DNA from: Croceicoccus mobilis | GTDB lineage: Bacteria > Pseudomonadota > Alphaproteobacteria > Sphingomonadales > Sphingomonadaceae | Assembly (NCBI RefSeq): GCF_001661965.1 | Contig: NZ_LYWZ01000002.1 | Span: 124,001 to 188,000, forward strand | Direction: 5' to 3' | Length of the DNA: 64,000 bases | Shown here: positions 17,966 through 26,839 of the stretch, in pieces | How the letters are laid out: each line of letters starts with the position of its first letter | Numbering within the stretch: position 1 is the first letter of the stretch | Program-made: the position numbers and the translations under genes | The notes under the pieces: generated by a model | What the model was told of the DNA's origin: nothing | Seen by the model: only the letters and a program-made list of their open reading frames with translations | Database searches by the model: none

Positions 17966-19531
17966 ATGGACATCAGAACGACCGCGCGCCGCCGCCCGCG
18001 CCACGCCGCCCTCACCCTCCCCCTAGCTGCGGCACTTTCCGCCTGCGCCACGGCCCAGCCGCCGATGACATCCACGCCGTTGGCATCCACACCGCCTGCA
18101 CCAGAGGCACTGGCCAGCACCGATGGCTGCGCTGGAGGTCCGTCATGCGCTGCCGCCTATCTCGGCCGGATCGCAGCCTATGACGATGCCGGACCGACGC
18201 TGAACGCCGTAATCGCCACCAATCCCGATGCCGTGGCGCAGGCAAAGGCCGCCCGCGATGCAGGCCTGCCGCTCGCCGGACGCACCGTGCTGGTGAAGGA
18301 TAATGTCGAGACCAGCGAACTGCCCACCACCGCCGGCAGCATCGCGCTGGCCGGTAACGCCACGGGCCGCGACGCGCCGCTGATCGCCAATCTGCGCGCG
18401 GCGGGCGGCGTGGTGCTGGGCAAGACCAACCTGTCCGAATGGGCCAATATCCGCAGCTTCTATTCGGTCAGCGGGTGGAGCGGCGTGGGCGGATTTACGA
18501 AAAACCCGCATTTGACGGGCCGCAATGCCTGCGGCTCTTCATCGGGAAGCGGCGCGGCCGTGGCCGCCAGCCTGTCCTGGGCCGCCATCGGGACCGAGAC
18601 CGACGGATCGATCACCTGCCCCGCCAGCGTCAATGGCGTGGTCGGTTTCAAGCCCACGGTGGGCCTTGTCAGCCGCACCCATGTCGTGCCGATCAGCCAT
18701 TCGCAGGATACCGCTGGCCCCATGGCGCGCAGCGTCGCCGATGCGGCGCTGCTGCTGAACGCCATCGCGGGCAGCGATCCGGCCGATCCCGCCACGGCAG
18801 AGGCCAATGCGCATATCACCGATTTCACCGCCGGGCTTCCGGACGCCAGCCTTCAGGGCGTGCGGATCGGTGTCATGAAAAACCAGATTGGCGACAACCG
18901 TGACGTGACCGCCCTGTTCGAACAGGCCGTCGCTGACATGAAAGCGGCAGGCGCCGAAATCGTTGAGATCGATTACGAGGAACCCGAAGCGCTGGGCGGG
19001 GCCGAGTTCATGGTGCTGCTACACGAATTGCGCGCTGACCTTGGCGCCTATCTCGCCGGATCGCCTGCCGATATTCCGATCCGCAGCCTTGCCGATGCGA
19101 TCGCCTTCAACAAGGCGCATGCGGATGAGGAAATGGCCGTGTTCGACCAGTCGATCTTCGAGATGGCAGAGACCATGACCGACGATGCCATGCTAGCCCA
19201 GTCGCGCGAAACATCGCTGCGCCTCGCCTATGACAAGGGGCTGAAGAAGCTGCTGACCGACAATGACGTGCGCTTCCTGATCGCGCCGACGACGGGTCCT
19301 GCGTGGCTGACCGATCCGATCCTTGGCGATAATTTCAAAGGCTCGATCGGCACCGGCACTCTGGCCGCCGTTTCGGGCACGCCGCATCTGTCCGTCCCCA
19401 TGGGCGGCGTAAAGGGCCTGCCGGTCGGGCTTTCGATCCTTGGCGACCGCTGGGACGATGCCGCCGTGCTGCGCGCCGGTGCCGCATTCGAAGCGGTCCG
19501 CACCGCCACGGTCCCCACGCCGAAACTGTAA
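17966..19531 (+). CDS. Amidase-signature-family lipoprotein
   Basis: The 521-aa protein begins with a lipoprotein signal peptide ([18 protein letters not shown], lipobox LSAC). The amidase-signature core is complete: catalytic Lys in [18 protein letters not shown], the cis-Ser region and nucleophile in [19 protein letters not shown] and [12 protein letters not shown]. Such enzymes hydrolyse carboxamides; the substrate is unknown and the lipid anchor places it at the periplasmic or outer membrane rather than in the GatCAB complex. An N-terminal extension rich in Pro/Thr links the lipid anchor to the catalytic domain. A terminator shared with the convergent tig gene follows. Confidence 0.9.
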   Translation: MDIRTTARRRPRHAALTLPLAAALSACATAQPPMTSTPLASTPPAPEALASTDGCAGGPSCAAAYLGRIAAYDDAGPTLNAVIATNPDAVAQAKAARDAGLPLAGRTVLVKDNVETSELPTTAGSIALAGNATGRDAPLIANLRAAGGVVLGKTNLSEWANIRSFYSVSGWSGVGGFTKNPHLTGRNACGSSSGSGAAVAASLSWAAIGTETDGSITCPASVNGVVGFKPTVGLVSRTHVVPISHSQDTAGPMARSVADAALLLNAIAGSDPADPATAEANAHITDFTAGLPDASLQGVRIGVMKNQIGDNRDVTALFEQAVADMKAAGAEIVEIDYEEPEALGGAEFMVLLHELRADLGAYLAGSPADIPIRSLADAIAFNKAHADEEMAVFDQSIFEMAETMTDDAMLAQSRETSLRLAYDKGLKKLLTDNDVRFLIAPTTGPAWLTDPILGDNFKGSIGTGTLAAVSGTPHLSVPMGGVKGLPVGLSILGDRWDDAAVLRAGAAFEAVRTATVPTPKL

Positions 19532-19542
19532 ACCAACGAAAA

Positions 19543-19574
19543 GGGCCGCGGGGAAGGATAGTCCCCCGCGGCCC
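19543..19574. terminator. Terminator between amidase gene and tig
   Basis: An 11-bp perfect stem GGGCCGCGGGG/CCCCGCGGCCC encloses a 10-nt loop. On the minus strand it is followed by TTTTC, favouring termination of tig; the plus-strand side has a weak T-run. Confidence 0.8.
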
Positions 19575-19596
19575 TGAATTCGCTTGGAGCGAAGCC

Positions 19597-21201
19597 TTAT
19601 TCGGCGTCGGCCTTCTTGGCCGGTGCCTTCTTGGCGGCAGGCTTCTTGGCAGGAGCCTTCTTCGCAGCAGGCTTCTTCTCGGCGGTCTCGCCTTCTGCCT
19701 TCTTGGCCGGGGCCTTCTTGGCAGCAGGCTTCTTCGCCGGAGCCTTCTTGGCCGCAGGCTTTTCTTCGCCTTCGGCTTCGTCAGCCTTGTCCGCAGCCTT
19801 CTTGGCCGGGGCCTTCTTCGCAGCGGGCTTCTTGGCCGGAGCCTTCTTCGCAGCCGGCTTCGCCTCTTCGCCTTCCTCGGCTTCGATGGCGGCCTGCAGC
19901 TCTTCCTTGGTCACTTCACGCTCGGTAACCTCGGCCTTGTCGAACAGGAAGTCGACGACCTTGTCCTCATAGAGCGGGGCGCGCAACTGGGCGGCGGCCA
20001 TCGGCTCGGACTGGACATATTCGACGAAGCGCTGGCGGTCTTCGGGGCGATACTGCTGCGCTGCCTGCTGCAGGAGCATGTTCATTTCCTGGCTGCTGAC
20101 TTCCACGCCATTGGCCTGGCCGATTTCCGAAAGCAGCAGGCCAAGACGCACGCGGCGCTCGGCGATCTTGCGGTAATCGTCCTTCTCGTCCTCGATTTCC
20201 TTCAGCGCCGCTTCGGGATCTTCCTCGCGAACGGCTTCCTGCTGGAGCTGCTGCCAGATCTGGCCGAACTCGGCCTCGACCATCTGGCCGGGGACAGCGA
20301 AATCGTGCCCTGCGGCAAGCTGGTCAAGAAGCTGACGCTTCATCTGCGTGCGGGTCAGGCCCTCGGTTTCCTGCTGGAGCTGGCCCTTCAGCAGTTCCTT
20401 GAGCTTGTCGAGACCTTCGAGGCCGAGCGACTTGGCGAACTCGTCGTCGATCTTGGTTTCGGCGGCGACCTTCACGGCCTTCACGGTCACATCGAAAGTG
20501 GCTTCCTTGCCGGCGAGATGCTCGGCCGGATAGTCTTCGGGGAAGGTCACGGTGATGGTCTTTTCATCGCCCGTCTTCACGCCGGTCAGCTGCTCCTCGA
20601 AACCGGGGATGAAACGGCCCGAGCCGATTTCCAGCGGCGCGTCCTCGGCCTTGCCGCCTTCGAACTCTTCCCCGTCAAGCTTGCCGACGAAGTCGATGAT
20701 CAGCTGGTCGCCTTCGGCGGCCTTGTGCGTCTTCTTGGCGTCTTCAAAGCTCTTCTGCTGCGAAGCGAAATTCTCGACCGCCTCGTCGACGGCGCTGTCC
20801 TCGACCGGAACGACCAGCTTTTCGAGCTTCAGGCCATCGATGCTCGGCGTTTCGATCTCGGGCAGGATTTCCAGCTCGATCGAAACTTCGGCGTCCTTGC
20901 CTTCTTCATAATCCTCGCCCAGCGAGACGGCGGGCTGCATCGCGGGACGCAGCTTGTTTTCGGCCATCACCTTGTCGACGCTTTCGCGGACGGTCTTGTT
21001 CAGCACGTCGGCGTGGATCGCCTCGCCGTGCATCTTCTTGACGAGATTGGCCGGAACCTTGCCGGGGCGGAAGCCGGGCATGCGCACCTGCGGAGCGATC
21101 TTCTTGATCTCGGCGTCCACGGCGCCCGAAATCTCGGCCGCGGGGATGGTGACGGTGTAAGCGCGGGCAAGCCCGTCGTTCTTGGTCTCTGAAATCTGCA
21201 T
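19597..21201 (-). CDS. tig: Trigger factor with histone-H1-like C-terminal extension
   Basis: From the ATG at 21201 (AAAGAGA upstream) the protein is 534 aa, about 90 longer than usual. The ribosome-binding signature is [18 protein letters not shown] (GFRxGKxP), followed by a PPIase domain ([21 protein letters not shown]) and a helical C-terminal chaperone domain. The last 87 residues (about 448-534) are three blocks, each starting with two copies of [10 protein letters not shown], separated by acidic linkers. This resembles histone H1-like tails that bind nucleic acids. It chaperones nascent chains at the ribosome exit. The next genes upstream on this strand are tRNA-Leu and SppA; downstream is a shared terminator. 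Confidence 0.93.
   Translation of the reverse strand: MQISETKNDGLARAYTVTIPAAEISGAVDAEIKKIAPQVRMPGFRPGKVPANLVKKMHGEAIHADVLNKTVRESVDKVMAENKLRPAMQPAVSLGEDYEEGKDAEVSIELEILPEIETPSIDGLKLEKLVVPVEDSAVDEAVENFASQQKSFEDAKKTHKAAEGDQLIIDFVGKLDGEEFEGGKAEDAPLEIGSGRFIPGFEEQLTGVKTGDEKTITVTFPEDYPAEHLAGKEATFDVTVKAVKVAAETKIDDEFAKSLGLEGLDKLKELLKGQLQQETEGLTRTQMKRQLLDQLAAGHDFAVPGQMVEAEFGQIWQQLQQEAVREEDPEAALKEIEDEKDDYRKIAERRVRLGLLLSEIGQANGVEVSSQEMNMLLQQAAQQYRPEDRQRFVEYVQSEPMAAAQLRAPLYEDKVVDFLFDKAEVTEREVTKEELQAAIEAEEGEEAKPAAKKAPAKKPAAKKAPAKKAADKADEAEGEEKPAAKKAPAKKPAAKKAPAKKAEGETAEKKPAAKKAPAKKPAAKKAPAKKADAE
19600..19860 (-). repeat. Tandem repeats encoding six [10 protein letters not shown] units
   Basis: The 3' end of tig encodes three blocks, each with two adjacent 10-residue [10 protein letters not shown] units, separated by linkers with acidic residues. 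The 30-bp units vary mainly at third codon positions (gcc/gca, aag/aaa), indicating selection on the peptide repeat, but they remain similar enough to recombine. Confidence 0.8.
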
Positions 21202-21284
21202 GATATCTCTTTCAGGCGTCGCTGACGTGTTATGGGTTGCGTCGCCAGGCTGCACGGGGCCGCGGGTGGCGCGTGGGCTGGGCC

Positions 21285-21369
21285 TGGTGCGGGCGAAGGG
21301 ACTCGAACCCCCACATCTTGCGATACCAGAACCTAAATCTGGCGCGTCTACCAGTTCCGCCACGCCCGC
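21285..21369 (-). tRNA. tRNA-Leu (anticodon UAG)
   Basis: Read on the minus strand, the gene starts GCGGGCGTGGCGGAACTGG and ends GTTCGAGTCCCTTCGCCCGC followed by encoded ACCA. The anticodon stem-loop is CCAGA-TTTAGGT-TCTGG, giving anticodon UAG. A long variable arm (TATCGCAAGATGT) marks a class II tRNA. The 7-bp acceptor stem is perfect. Length with CCA is 85 nt. It lies 83 bp upstream of tig on the same strand. Confidence 0.96.
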
Positions 21370-21520
21370 GTCGCCCCGCGCCGACATGGCGGGCGGGATT
21401 CAAAGGCTCGCGGGCCTCTATCGAAGCATCGGTGAAAGAGCAAGCGCATTGGGGCGCAAAGCTTGAGGTTAGCGCCAAAACATGCGCGGATCGAATATGT
21501 TTGTGCTATGTTTCACCATT

Positions 21521-21727
21521 ATGGCGACCAACCCGAACATCGACCCGAACATACCGGGGCCCGACATCATCGAACCCGGCTCTCCCCCGGAGACTCCGGC
21601 CACGCCAGAGCCTCTGGAAAGTCCGCCCGAACGACCGGGAGAGCCCGGCGGCCCCGGTGAGATCGAGGAACCGGCCCCCGATTTCGACCAGCCCGACCCC
21701 GGCATCCCGGAAGCGCCTTCTATCTGA
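21521..21727 (+). CDS. Small proline-rich hypothetical protein
   Basis: The 68-aa product from the ATG at 21521 is extremely rich in Pro, Glu, Gly and Asp (DPNIPGPDIIEPGSPPETP...). It has no membrane helix or known domain and is predicted to be disordered and acidic. Small proteins of this composition (with a PGPDIIEPxSP-like start) occur in sphingomonads, which supports it being real rather than chance. An in-frame ATG at 21482 would add a hydrophobic, Cys-containing leader and is less likely. Function is unknown. Confidence 0.6.
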   Translation: MATNPNIDPNIPGPDIIEPGSPPETPATPEPLESPPERPGEPGGPGEIEEPAPDFDQPDPGIPEAPSI

Positions 21728-21747
21728 TCAGGCAGGGCACGCCGCGC

Positions 21748-23625
21748 TTAATCAAAGAGACGCGCGGCGACCGTCTGCCATAGCGATTCGCTCCCTTTCG
21801 GAGCGCGCGCGTTCATCGGCACCGGACATTCGAGGCAGCGAGCCTCGATCCGCGGGCGGCCCAGCAGGCGATCGAGATCGCTCGCCATGCGTCCCGCGGT
21901 CGCATCGCGCCGCGCCGCGATCAGGCCCAGCATGTCCGCCTCACCCGCGTCGGGCTCTGCATCCGAATGCGCCCAGCTGTTGAAGAATTCGGTCAGCGGA
22001 TCGGGTTCGGGCTCCAGATATTCGGCATGCCAGTCGCCATCGGCCAGCCCCGCCTGCTTCGCGGCAAAGGCGATGGCGTCGTCGAGATTACCGAACCGGT
22101 CGACCAACCCCAGCTGACGCGCGGTGCCGCCATCCCAGACCCGGCCCTCGGCAATGGTCTCCATTTTCGACAGCGGGATGTCGCGGCTTTCGGAGACGAG
22201 CTTCGTGAAGCGTTCATATCCCGTATCAACCTGCGCCTGCAGCAGCGCGTCCATTTCGGGCGAAACCCCGCCCAATATGTCGGGCTGCCCCGATAGCGGC
22301 GTCGTCTGATATCCCGCGGCATTGACGCCGACCTTTTGCAGCGTGCCCTCGAAACTGGGAAGAACGAGGAAAATGCCGATCGATCCGGTGATCGTATCGG
22401 GTTCGGCAAAGATCGTGTCGCCCGTGGTCGAGATCCAGTAACCGCCACTGGCCGCCAGATCGCCCATCGACACGATGATCGGGATACCCCGCTCCTTATG
22501 CCGCAGGATCGCCTGCCGGATGCGGTCTGCGCCCGTCACCGTGCCGCCGGGCGAATCGACCCGCACGACCAGCGCGGCCAGATCATCGTTCAGCGCCTTG
22601 TCCAGCACGTTGGCGATCGTGTCGGCGCCTGCCGAACCGCTGCCCGATTCTCCATCGGTGATCGCGCCCGAAACGGTGATGACACCGACAGCATCGCCCT
22701 CGTGTTTCATTGGCTCTGCTTCAAGCCAGCTTTCATATTCGGTATTGGCATAGAACGGCAGGCCATCGTCGGTGTCCTCCTCACCCACGATTTCGGCCAC
22801 GTGGTCGGCGAATTGTTCGCGCGTGCCGATATGGTCGACAAGGCCAGACGCCAGTGCCGCTTCGGCCATGCCGCCGTTGGCGCGCACCATGCCTGCGGCA
22901 TCGCCGATCAGCGCATCGACTTTCGCCTTGGGCCGCGCCTTGGCCACCTCGTCGCGCCAATTTTCCCAAAGCGCGGAATAGAGCGCCTGCGTCGCCTCAC
23001 GCGAGGCGGGCGACGGTTCGCTGAGCAGATAGGGTTCGACCGCGTTCTTGTAGGTGCCGACGCGATAAACATGCGCACTGACCGCCAGCCGGTCGATCAG
23101 CCCCTTGTAATAAAGCTGGCTGCCCCCCGGCCCCGCCGCGATCGCGCCGCCCATGGGGTCGACCCATATCTCGCTGGCGTGGCTGGCAAGCTGCACGCCG
23201 TCGTCGGCATAGAACAGCGCATGGGTCAGCACCGGTTTCTTTGCGGCGCGCACCTTGTCCATCGCCTCGCCAATGCGGGAGATCGTGGATTGGCCCGCGC
23301 CGAGGAAATAGCCCATGTCGATGACGACCGCGTCGATGCGGTCGTCTGTCGCCGCGCCCTCGATCGCGCGCACCACGTCGCGCAAGCGATGTTCGCGTAT
23401 TGGCGCGCGGCTGGAAAAGAACAGGGCGAGCGGATCGACCGGCGCGGGCTCTTCGACCACAACGCCGTCCAGCTTTACCAGCAGCGCCCCTTCGTTCACT
23501 GTCGCCGGCAGGGGCCGATAGCTGAGCACGGCGTAAAGTGCGCCAAAGAAGATCAGCATGAACAGCAGAACCAGCCCGTCCTTTATCGCGACGAGCAGTT
23601 TCCAGACCTTGCGCGCGAACGCCAT
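21748..23625 (-). CDS. sppA: Signal peptide peptidase SppA (67-kDa type)
   Basis: The 625-aa protein has one N-terminal membrane helix (LVLLFMLIFFGALYAVLSY) and two tandem S49 domains. The N-terminal domain supplies the general-base Lys (region DKVRAAKKPVLTHALFY) and the C-terminal domain the nucleophilic Ser in SMGDLAASGGYWISTTGD, the arrangement of E. coli-type SppA tetramers. It degrades cleaved signal peptides in the membrane. RBS AAAGGAA lies just before the ATG at 23625. It is transcribed away from pyrB. Confidence 0.94.
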   Translation of the reverse strand: MAFARKVWKLLVAIKDGLVLLFMLIFFGALYAVLSYRPLPATVNEGALLVKLDGVVVEEPAPVDPLALFFSSRAPIREHRLRDVVRAIEGAATDDRIDAVVIDMGYFLGAGQSTISRIGEAMDKVRAAKKPVLTHALFYADDGVQLASHASEIWVDPMGGAIAAGPGGSQLYYKGLIDRLAVSAHVYRVGTYKNAVEPYLLSEPSPASREATQALYSALWENWRDEVAKARPKAKVDALIGDAAGMVRANGGMAEAALASGLVDHIGTREQFADHVAEIVGEEDTDDGLPFYANTEYESWLEAEPMKHEGDAVGVITVSGAITDGESGSGSAGADTIANVLDKALNDDLAALVVRVDSPGGTVTGADRIRQAILRHKERGIPIIVSMGDLAASGGYWISTTGDTIFAEPDTITGSIGIFLVLPSFEGTLQKVGVNAAGYQTTPLSGQPDILGGVSPEMDALLQAQVDTGYERFTKLVSESRDIPLSKMETIAEGRVWDGGTARQLGLVDRFGNLDDAIAFAAKQAGLADGDWHAEYLEPEPDPLTEFFNSWAHSDAEPDAGEADMLGLIAARRDATAGRMASDLDRLLGRPRIEARCLECPVPMNARAPKGSESLWQTVAARLFD

Positions 23626-23788
23626 TCAAATTCCTTTCGTGGGCGCGTCCGATAGCACCCTTGCATTGCCAAGAGGTTAGGCCCGAGAGGCACGCGCTGC
23701 AAATGCGAAACTTCGTGCCTGTGGCCATTTCGGGGCCTTCGCGGTCTTGCCGTGGGCGCGCGGTGCAATTACAGGCCTGTCTTCAGCA

Positions 23789-24817
23789 ATGACAGCAACG
23801 CCCACCTCTTCTTCCCGCAGCTATCCCGCTGGCGGCGAAGCGTTCCCGCACAAGGACCTTATCGGCATCGCGCCGCTGGCTCCGTGGCAGATCCTCTATC
23901 TTCTGGATGAGGCCGAGCAATGGGTGAAATTGAACCGCAGTCCGCTCAAGCACAATGACGCGCTGGCGGGCCTCACGATCATCAATGCCTTCTTCGAAAA
24001 CTCGACCCGTACGCTGCTGTCGTTCGAAATCGCGGGCAAGCGGCTGGGCGCGGACGTCGTCAATATGCACGCCGCGACCAGCAGCGTGAAAAAGGGCGAG
24101 ACGCTGATCGACACGGCAACGACGCTCAACGCCATGCGCGCCGATGCCATCGTGATCCGTCATGCATCGTCGGGCGCGACTCAGCTGATCGCGGACAAGG
24201 TCGCCTGCCCCGTGCTGAACGCGGGCGACGGGCAGCACGAACATCCGACACAGGCGCTGCTCGATGCGCTGACCCTGCGCGACTGGCTGCGCAGCGGCGC
24301 ATGCCCGGTGGCGAAGGAAGAATTCGTCGGGCTGAAGATCGTGATCTGCGGCGATATTCGCCACAGCCGCGTGGCGCGTTCGAACATATTGCTGCTGACC
24401 GCGCTGGGGGCAGAGGTGCGCGTCTGCGCACCGCCCGCGCTGATGCCATATGACATCGAACGCATGCGCGTCACGCCCTTTACCGATTTCAATCAGGCGA
24501 TCGACGGGGTCGACGTGGTCATGATGCTCCGCATCCAGATGGAGCGCATGAGCGGCCCCTTCATCCCCTCGGCCCGCGAATATCGCCATTTGTTCGGGTT
24601 GACCCCAGAGCGGCTGAAACTGGCCGCGCCCCATGCACTGGTCATGCATCCCGGGCCCATGAACCGGGGGGTTGAGATCGACAGCTCGGTCGCCGACATG
24701 CTGGAGCGATCCGCAATCACCCGCCAGGTAGAGATGGGCGTCGCCCTGCGCATGGCCTGCCTCGACGTGCTGACGCGCCGCGTGCGCGGGGTCGAAGGAT
24801 GGGGGGCGCCGCTATGA
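23789..24817 (+). CDS. pyrB: Aspartate carbamoyltransferase catalytic subunit
   Basis: The 342-aa protein has the carbamoyl-phosphate-binding motif [20 protein letters not shown], the [17 protein letters not shown] loop and the C-terminal aspartate-binding region ([32 protein letters not shown]). It catalyses the committed step of pyrimidine synthesis. The start is the ATG at 23789; a longer frame from 23747 lacks homology. Its stop overlaps the ATG of the following DHOase-like gene (ATGA), the arrangement of class A ATCases whose partner is a DHOase-like protein. No regulatory PyrI is seen. Confidence 0.96.
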   Translation: MTATPTSSSRSYPAGGEAFPHKDLIGIAPLAPWQILYLLDEAEQWVKLNRSPLKHNDALAGLTIINAFFENSTRTLLSFEIAGKRLGADVVNMHAATSSVKKGETLIDTATTLNAMRADAIVIRHASSGATQLIADKVACPVLNAGDGQHEHPTQALLDALTLRDWLRSGACPVAKEEFVGLKIVICGDIRHSRVARSNILLLTALGAEVRVCAPPALMPYDIERMRVTPFTDFNQAIDGVDVVMMLRIQMERMSGPFIPSAREYRHLFGLTPERLKLAAPHALVMHPGPMNRGVEIDSSVADMLERSAITRQVEMGVALRMACLDVLTRRVRGVEGWGAPL

Positions 24818-26049
24818 TGCCGCGCCAGCCACTCACCATCACCGGCGGCCAGATCCTGTCGGGCGACGGGCCGCCCGCCCCCGGCGCGATCCGCTGCGAA
24901 CGCGACCGTATCGTCGCGGTCGGTGACCTCTCCGCGCAGGACGGCGACCGCACGCTGGACGCCAAGGGCAAGATCGTCATGCCCGGCATCATCGACCTTG
25001 GCGTGTTCGAGATCGACAAGCCCGCTTTTCATTTCGGCGGCATCACCCGTGCCGCGCTGATGCCCGACCAGCCGCCGCCGCTGGATTACCCGGCCCGCGT
25101 CCGGTTCGCCGCCAGCTATGGCAAGCCCGATTTCTGGGTCCACCCCATCGCCGCCGCCACGCGCGGGCTGAAGGGCGAGGAACTGCCCGAACTCGCCCTG
25201 ATGCAGGAAGCAGGCGCGCGCGCCGTGTCTTCGGGCCGCCAGTGGATCGCGGATTCGGGCACCATGTTCCGCGTGCTGCAATATGCGGCCATGCTGGGCC
25301 TGCCCTTCATCTCCCACGCCGAAGATGCGGGTCTGGCCGGCGACGCTGTCGCCACGCAGGGCGAGATCGCGACCCGGCAGGGCCTGCCCAGCGCCCCGTC
25401 CGAAGCGGAAACGCTGGCCATCATGCGCGATCTTACCTTGGCCGAAATTGCCGGGGCGCATCTGCATATCCGGCAGGTCACAACCAAGGGCGGGCTGGAT
25501 CTCGTCCGCAAGGCGAAGGCACGCGGGGTCAATGTGACCTGCGGCGTGACGCCGGCCCATTTCATGCTGTCCGACGTGGCGACCGCGGGCTTCCTCACCT
25601 TCACCCGCCTGTCGCCTCCGCTGCGCAGCGAGGACGACCGCAAGGCGGTGCGCGAGGCGCTGGCCGATGGCACCATCGACGTGGTCGCATCGGGTCACGA
25701 TCCGCGCGGGCCGGAAGACAAGCGCCTGCCCTTCGCCGATGCCGCGCCCGGCATGGCGGGGGCCGAAACGCTGCTGCCGCTGACCCTGTCGCTCGTGCGC
25801 GATGGGGTGATCGACATGGCGCGCATGGCGCAATTGCTCTGCGTGAACCCGGCAAGGATCCTGGGCGTGGAAGCGGGACGACTGGTCGAGGGATACGAGG
25901 CGGACATCGCCGTCATCGACGCCGACCGCCCGTGGATCGTCGATTCCGACCGCATGGCGGCGCAGGCGGGCAACACCCCGTTCGACAAGCAGCCCGTGCA
26001 GGGCCGCGCCATCGCCCTGTTCAAGGGCGGGATGGAGATCGAGGACTAG
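24814..26049 (+). CDS. Dihydroorotase-like protein, probably non-catalytic (PyrC'-type)
   Basis: The 411-aa amidohydrolase-fold protein overlaps pyrB by 4 nt. Active class I DHOases have DxHxH after 'PGxID', a HxHxxH strand and a DHAPH loop. Here the equivalents are [20 protein letters not shown] (no HxH), [10 protein letters not shown] (third His replaced) and [19 protein letters not shown] (Asp shifted or lost). Only the His in [12 protein letters not shown] is kept. By analogy with Pseudomonas PyrC', it probably stabilises the ATCase complex, and a true DHOase is needed elsewhere. Such degenerate partners are widespread in alphaproteobacteria but often annotated simply as pyrC. A second ATG at 24817 is equally possible. 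Confidence 0.85.
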   Translation: MMPRQPLTITGGQILSGDGPPAPGAIRCERDRIVAVGDLSAQDGDRTLDAKGKIVMPGIIDLGVFEIDKPAFHFGGITRAALMPDQPPPLDYPARVRFAASYGKPDFWVHPIAAATRGLKGEELPELALMQEAGARAVSSGRQWIADSGTMFRVLQYAAMLGLPFISHAEDAGLAGDAVATQGEIATRQGLPSAPSEAETLAIMRDLTLAEIAGAHLHIRQVTTKGGLDLVRKAKARGVNVTCGVTPAHFMLSDVATAGFLTFTRLSPPLRSEDDRKAVREALADGTIDVVASGHDPRGPEDKRLPFADAAPGMAGAETLLPLTLSLVRDGVIDMARMAQLLCVNPARILGVEAGRLVEGYEADIAVIDADRPWIVDSDRMAAQAGNTPFDKQPVQGRAIALFKGGMEIED

Positions 26050-26270
26050 CCTTCGGGCTGGGCGGTGAGATCGTCGCCCGGCACATCGGCCAGCGTCGCG
26101 GTGCCGTCAGGGCCGGGTATCGTCCAGATCGCGACATTGGCCGCGATCACGATGGCGAGCACCAGCATCAGCACCGCACGCTTTGCATCCCCGCGCCGAA
26201 ACGCGAAAAACGCGCCGCCCAGCATGGCGGCGGCGCAAAGCACCATCAGCGATAAAGCAAGATCACCCAT
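26046..26270 (-). CDS. Small two-helix membrane protein
   Basis: The 74-aa protein starts at 26270 (MGDLALSLMVLCAAAML). It has two hydrophobic helices, about residues 5-22 and 32-50, joined by a basic loop (FRRGDAKR), and an acidic polar tail. No family is recognised. It is convergent with the DHOase-like gene: the two stop codons share the palindrome CTAG at 26046-26049. It follows the DUF937-like gene on the same strand by 40 bp and may be co-transcribed with it. Confidence 0.7.
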   Translation of the reverse strand: MGDLALSLMVLCAAAMLGGAFFAFRRGDAKRAVLMLVLAIVIAANVAIWTIPGPDGTATLADVPGDDLTAQPEG

Positions 26271-26310
26271 GCCCCGCGCATAGCGTGCGCGCTGGCCGAG
26301 GCAAAGCGCC

Positions 26311-26673
26311 TTATGACTTGCCGAAGAACTTCGACGCCATGCCCGCGATATCGTCGAGCGGATTGCCGTCCTTGTCGAAGTCGAGCATTTCAAGCAGGCC
26401 CGCAGCCTGCGGATTATCCTGCAACATTTGCGCGAAATGGGCGAGGCTGCCCTCTCCGCCGATCTGCTGCACGATGGTCGAGAGCATGTTGGTGTCGAGC
26501 CCGGTCTTGGCCGATGCGAGCTCCACCGTGTCGCCGGGCTGCTGATGCGCCTGCCCCAGAGCGGCAATCGCTTTTTCGGTCATGGCCGGGTCCAACCCGA
26601 CCTTGCGCGCCAGATTGTCGACATCGGGCGAGTCGCTGGCCAACTGGCCGAGAAGAGAATCGAATAAAGCCAA
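26311..26673 (-). CDS. DUF937-like protein with EF-hand-like loop
   Basis: The 120-aa protein starts with TTG at 26673, supported by AGGGGA 8 nt upstream; upstream in-frame starts read through non-coding sequence. It begins MALFDSLLGQLASDSPDVDNL, with alternating helices rich in Gln/Ala typical of DUF937-type proteins. Near the C-terminus, EMLDFDKDGNPLDDIAGMA resembles a calcium-binding EF-hand loop (DxDxDGxxxDD). Function is unknown. It sits between pckA and a small membrane protein gene on the same strand. Confidence 0.72.
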   Translation of the reverse strand: MALFDSLLGQLASDSPDVDNLARKVGLDPAMTEKAIAALGQAHQQPGDTVELASAKTGLDTNMLSTIVQQIGGEGSLAHFAQMLQDNPQAAGLLEMLDFDKDGNPLDDIAGMASKFFGKS

Positions 26674-26778
26674 GATGCGGTCCCCTGTGCGGTTGATCAG
26701 TGCGCGGCAGAGTGCACCGCCCCGCCCCATCATCGCAAATGACAATGACAGTTTGTAGACGGGATGAACCGGACAAAA

Positions 26779-26809
26779 GGCACCCCGAGCCGATCCGGCC
26801 CGGGGTGCC
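26779..26809 (-). terminator. pckA terminator
   Basis: GGCACCCCG (26779-26787) pairs with CGGGGTGCC (26801-26809). On the minus strand the stem is followed by TTTTG, 31 bp after the pckA stop. Confidence 0.82.
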
Positions 26810-26839
26810 CATGTCATTTCAGCAAGTGACTAGGCCCGA

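Noticed and set aside
17737-18026. Short open frames between the dioxygenase-like gene and the amidase gene
   Set aside because: No ribosome site or coherent composition, and they run into the amidase signal peptide in another frame.
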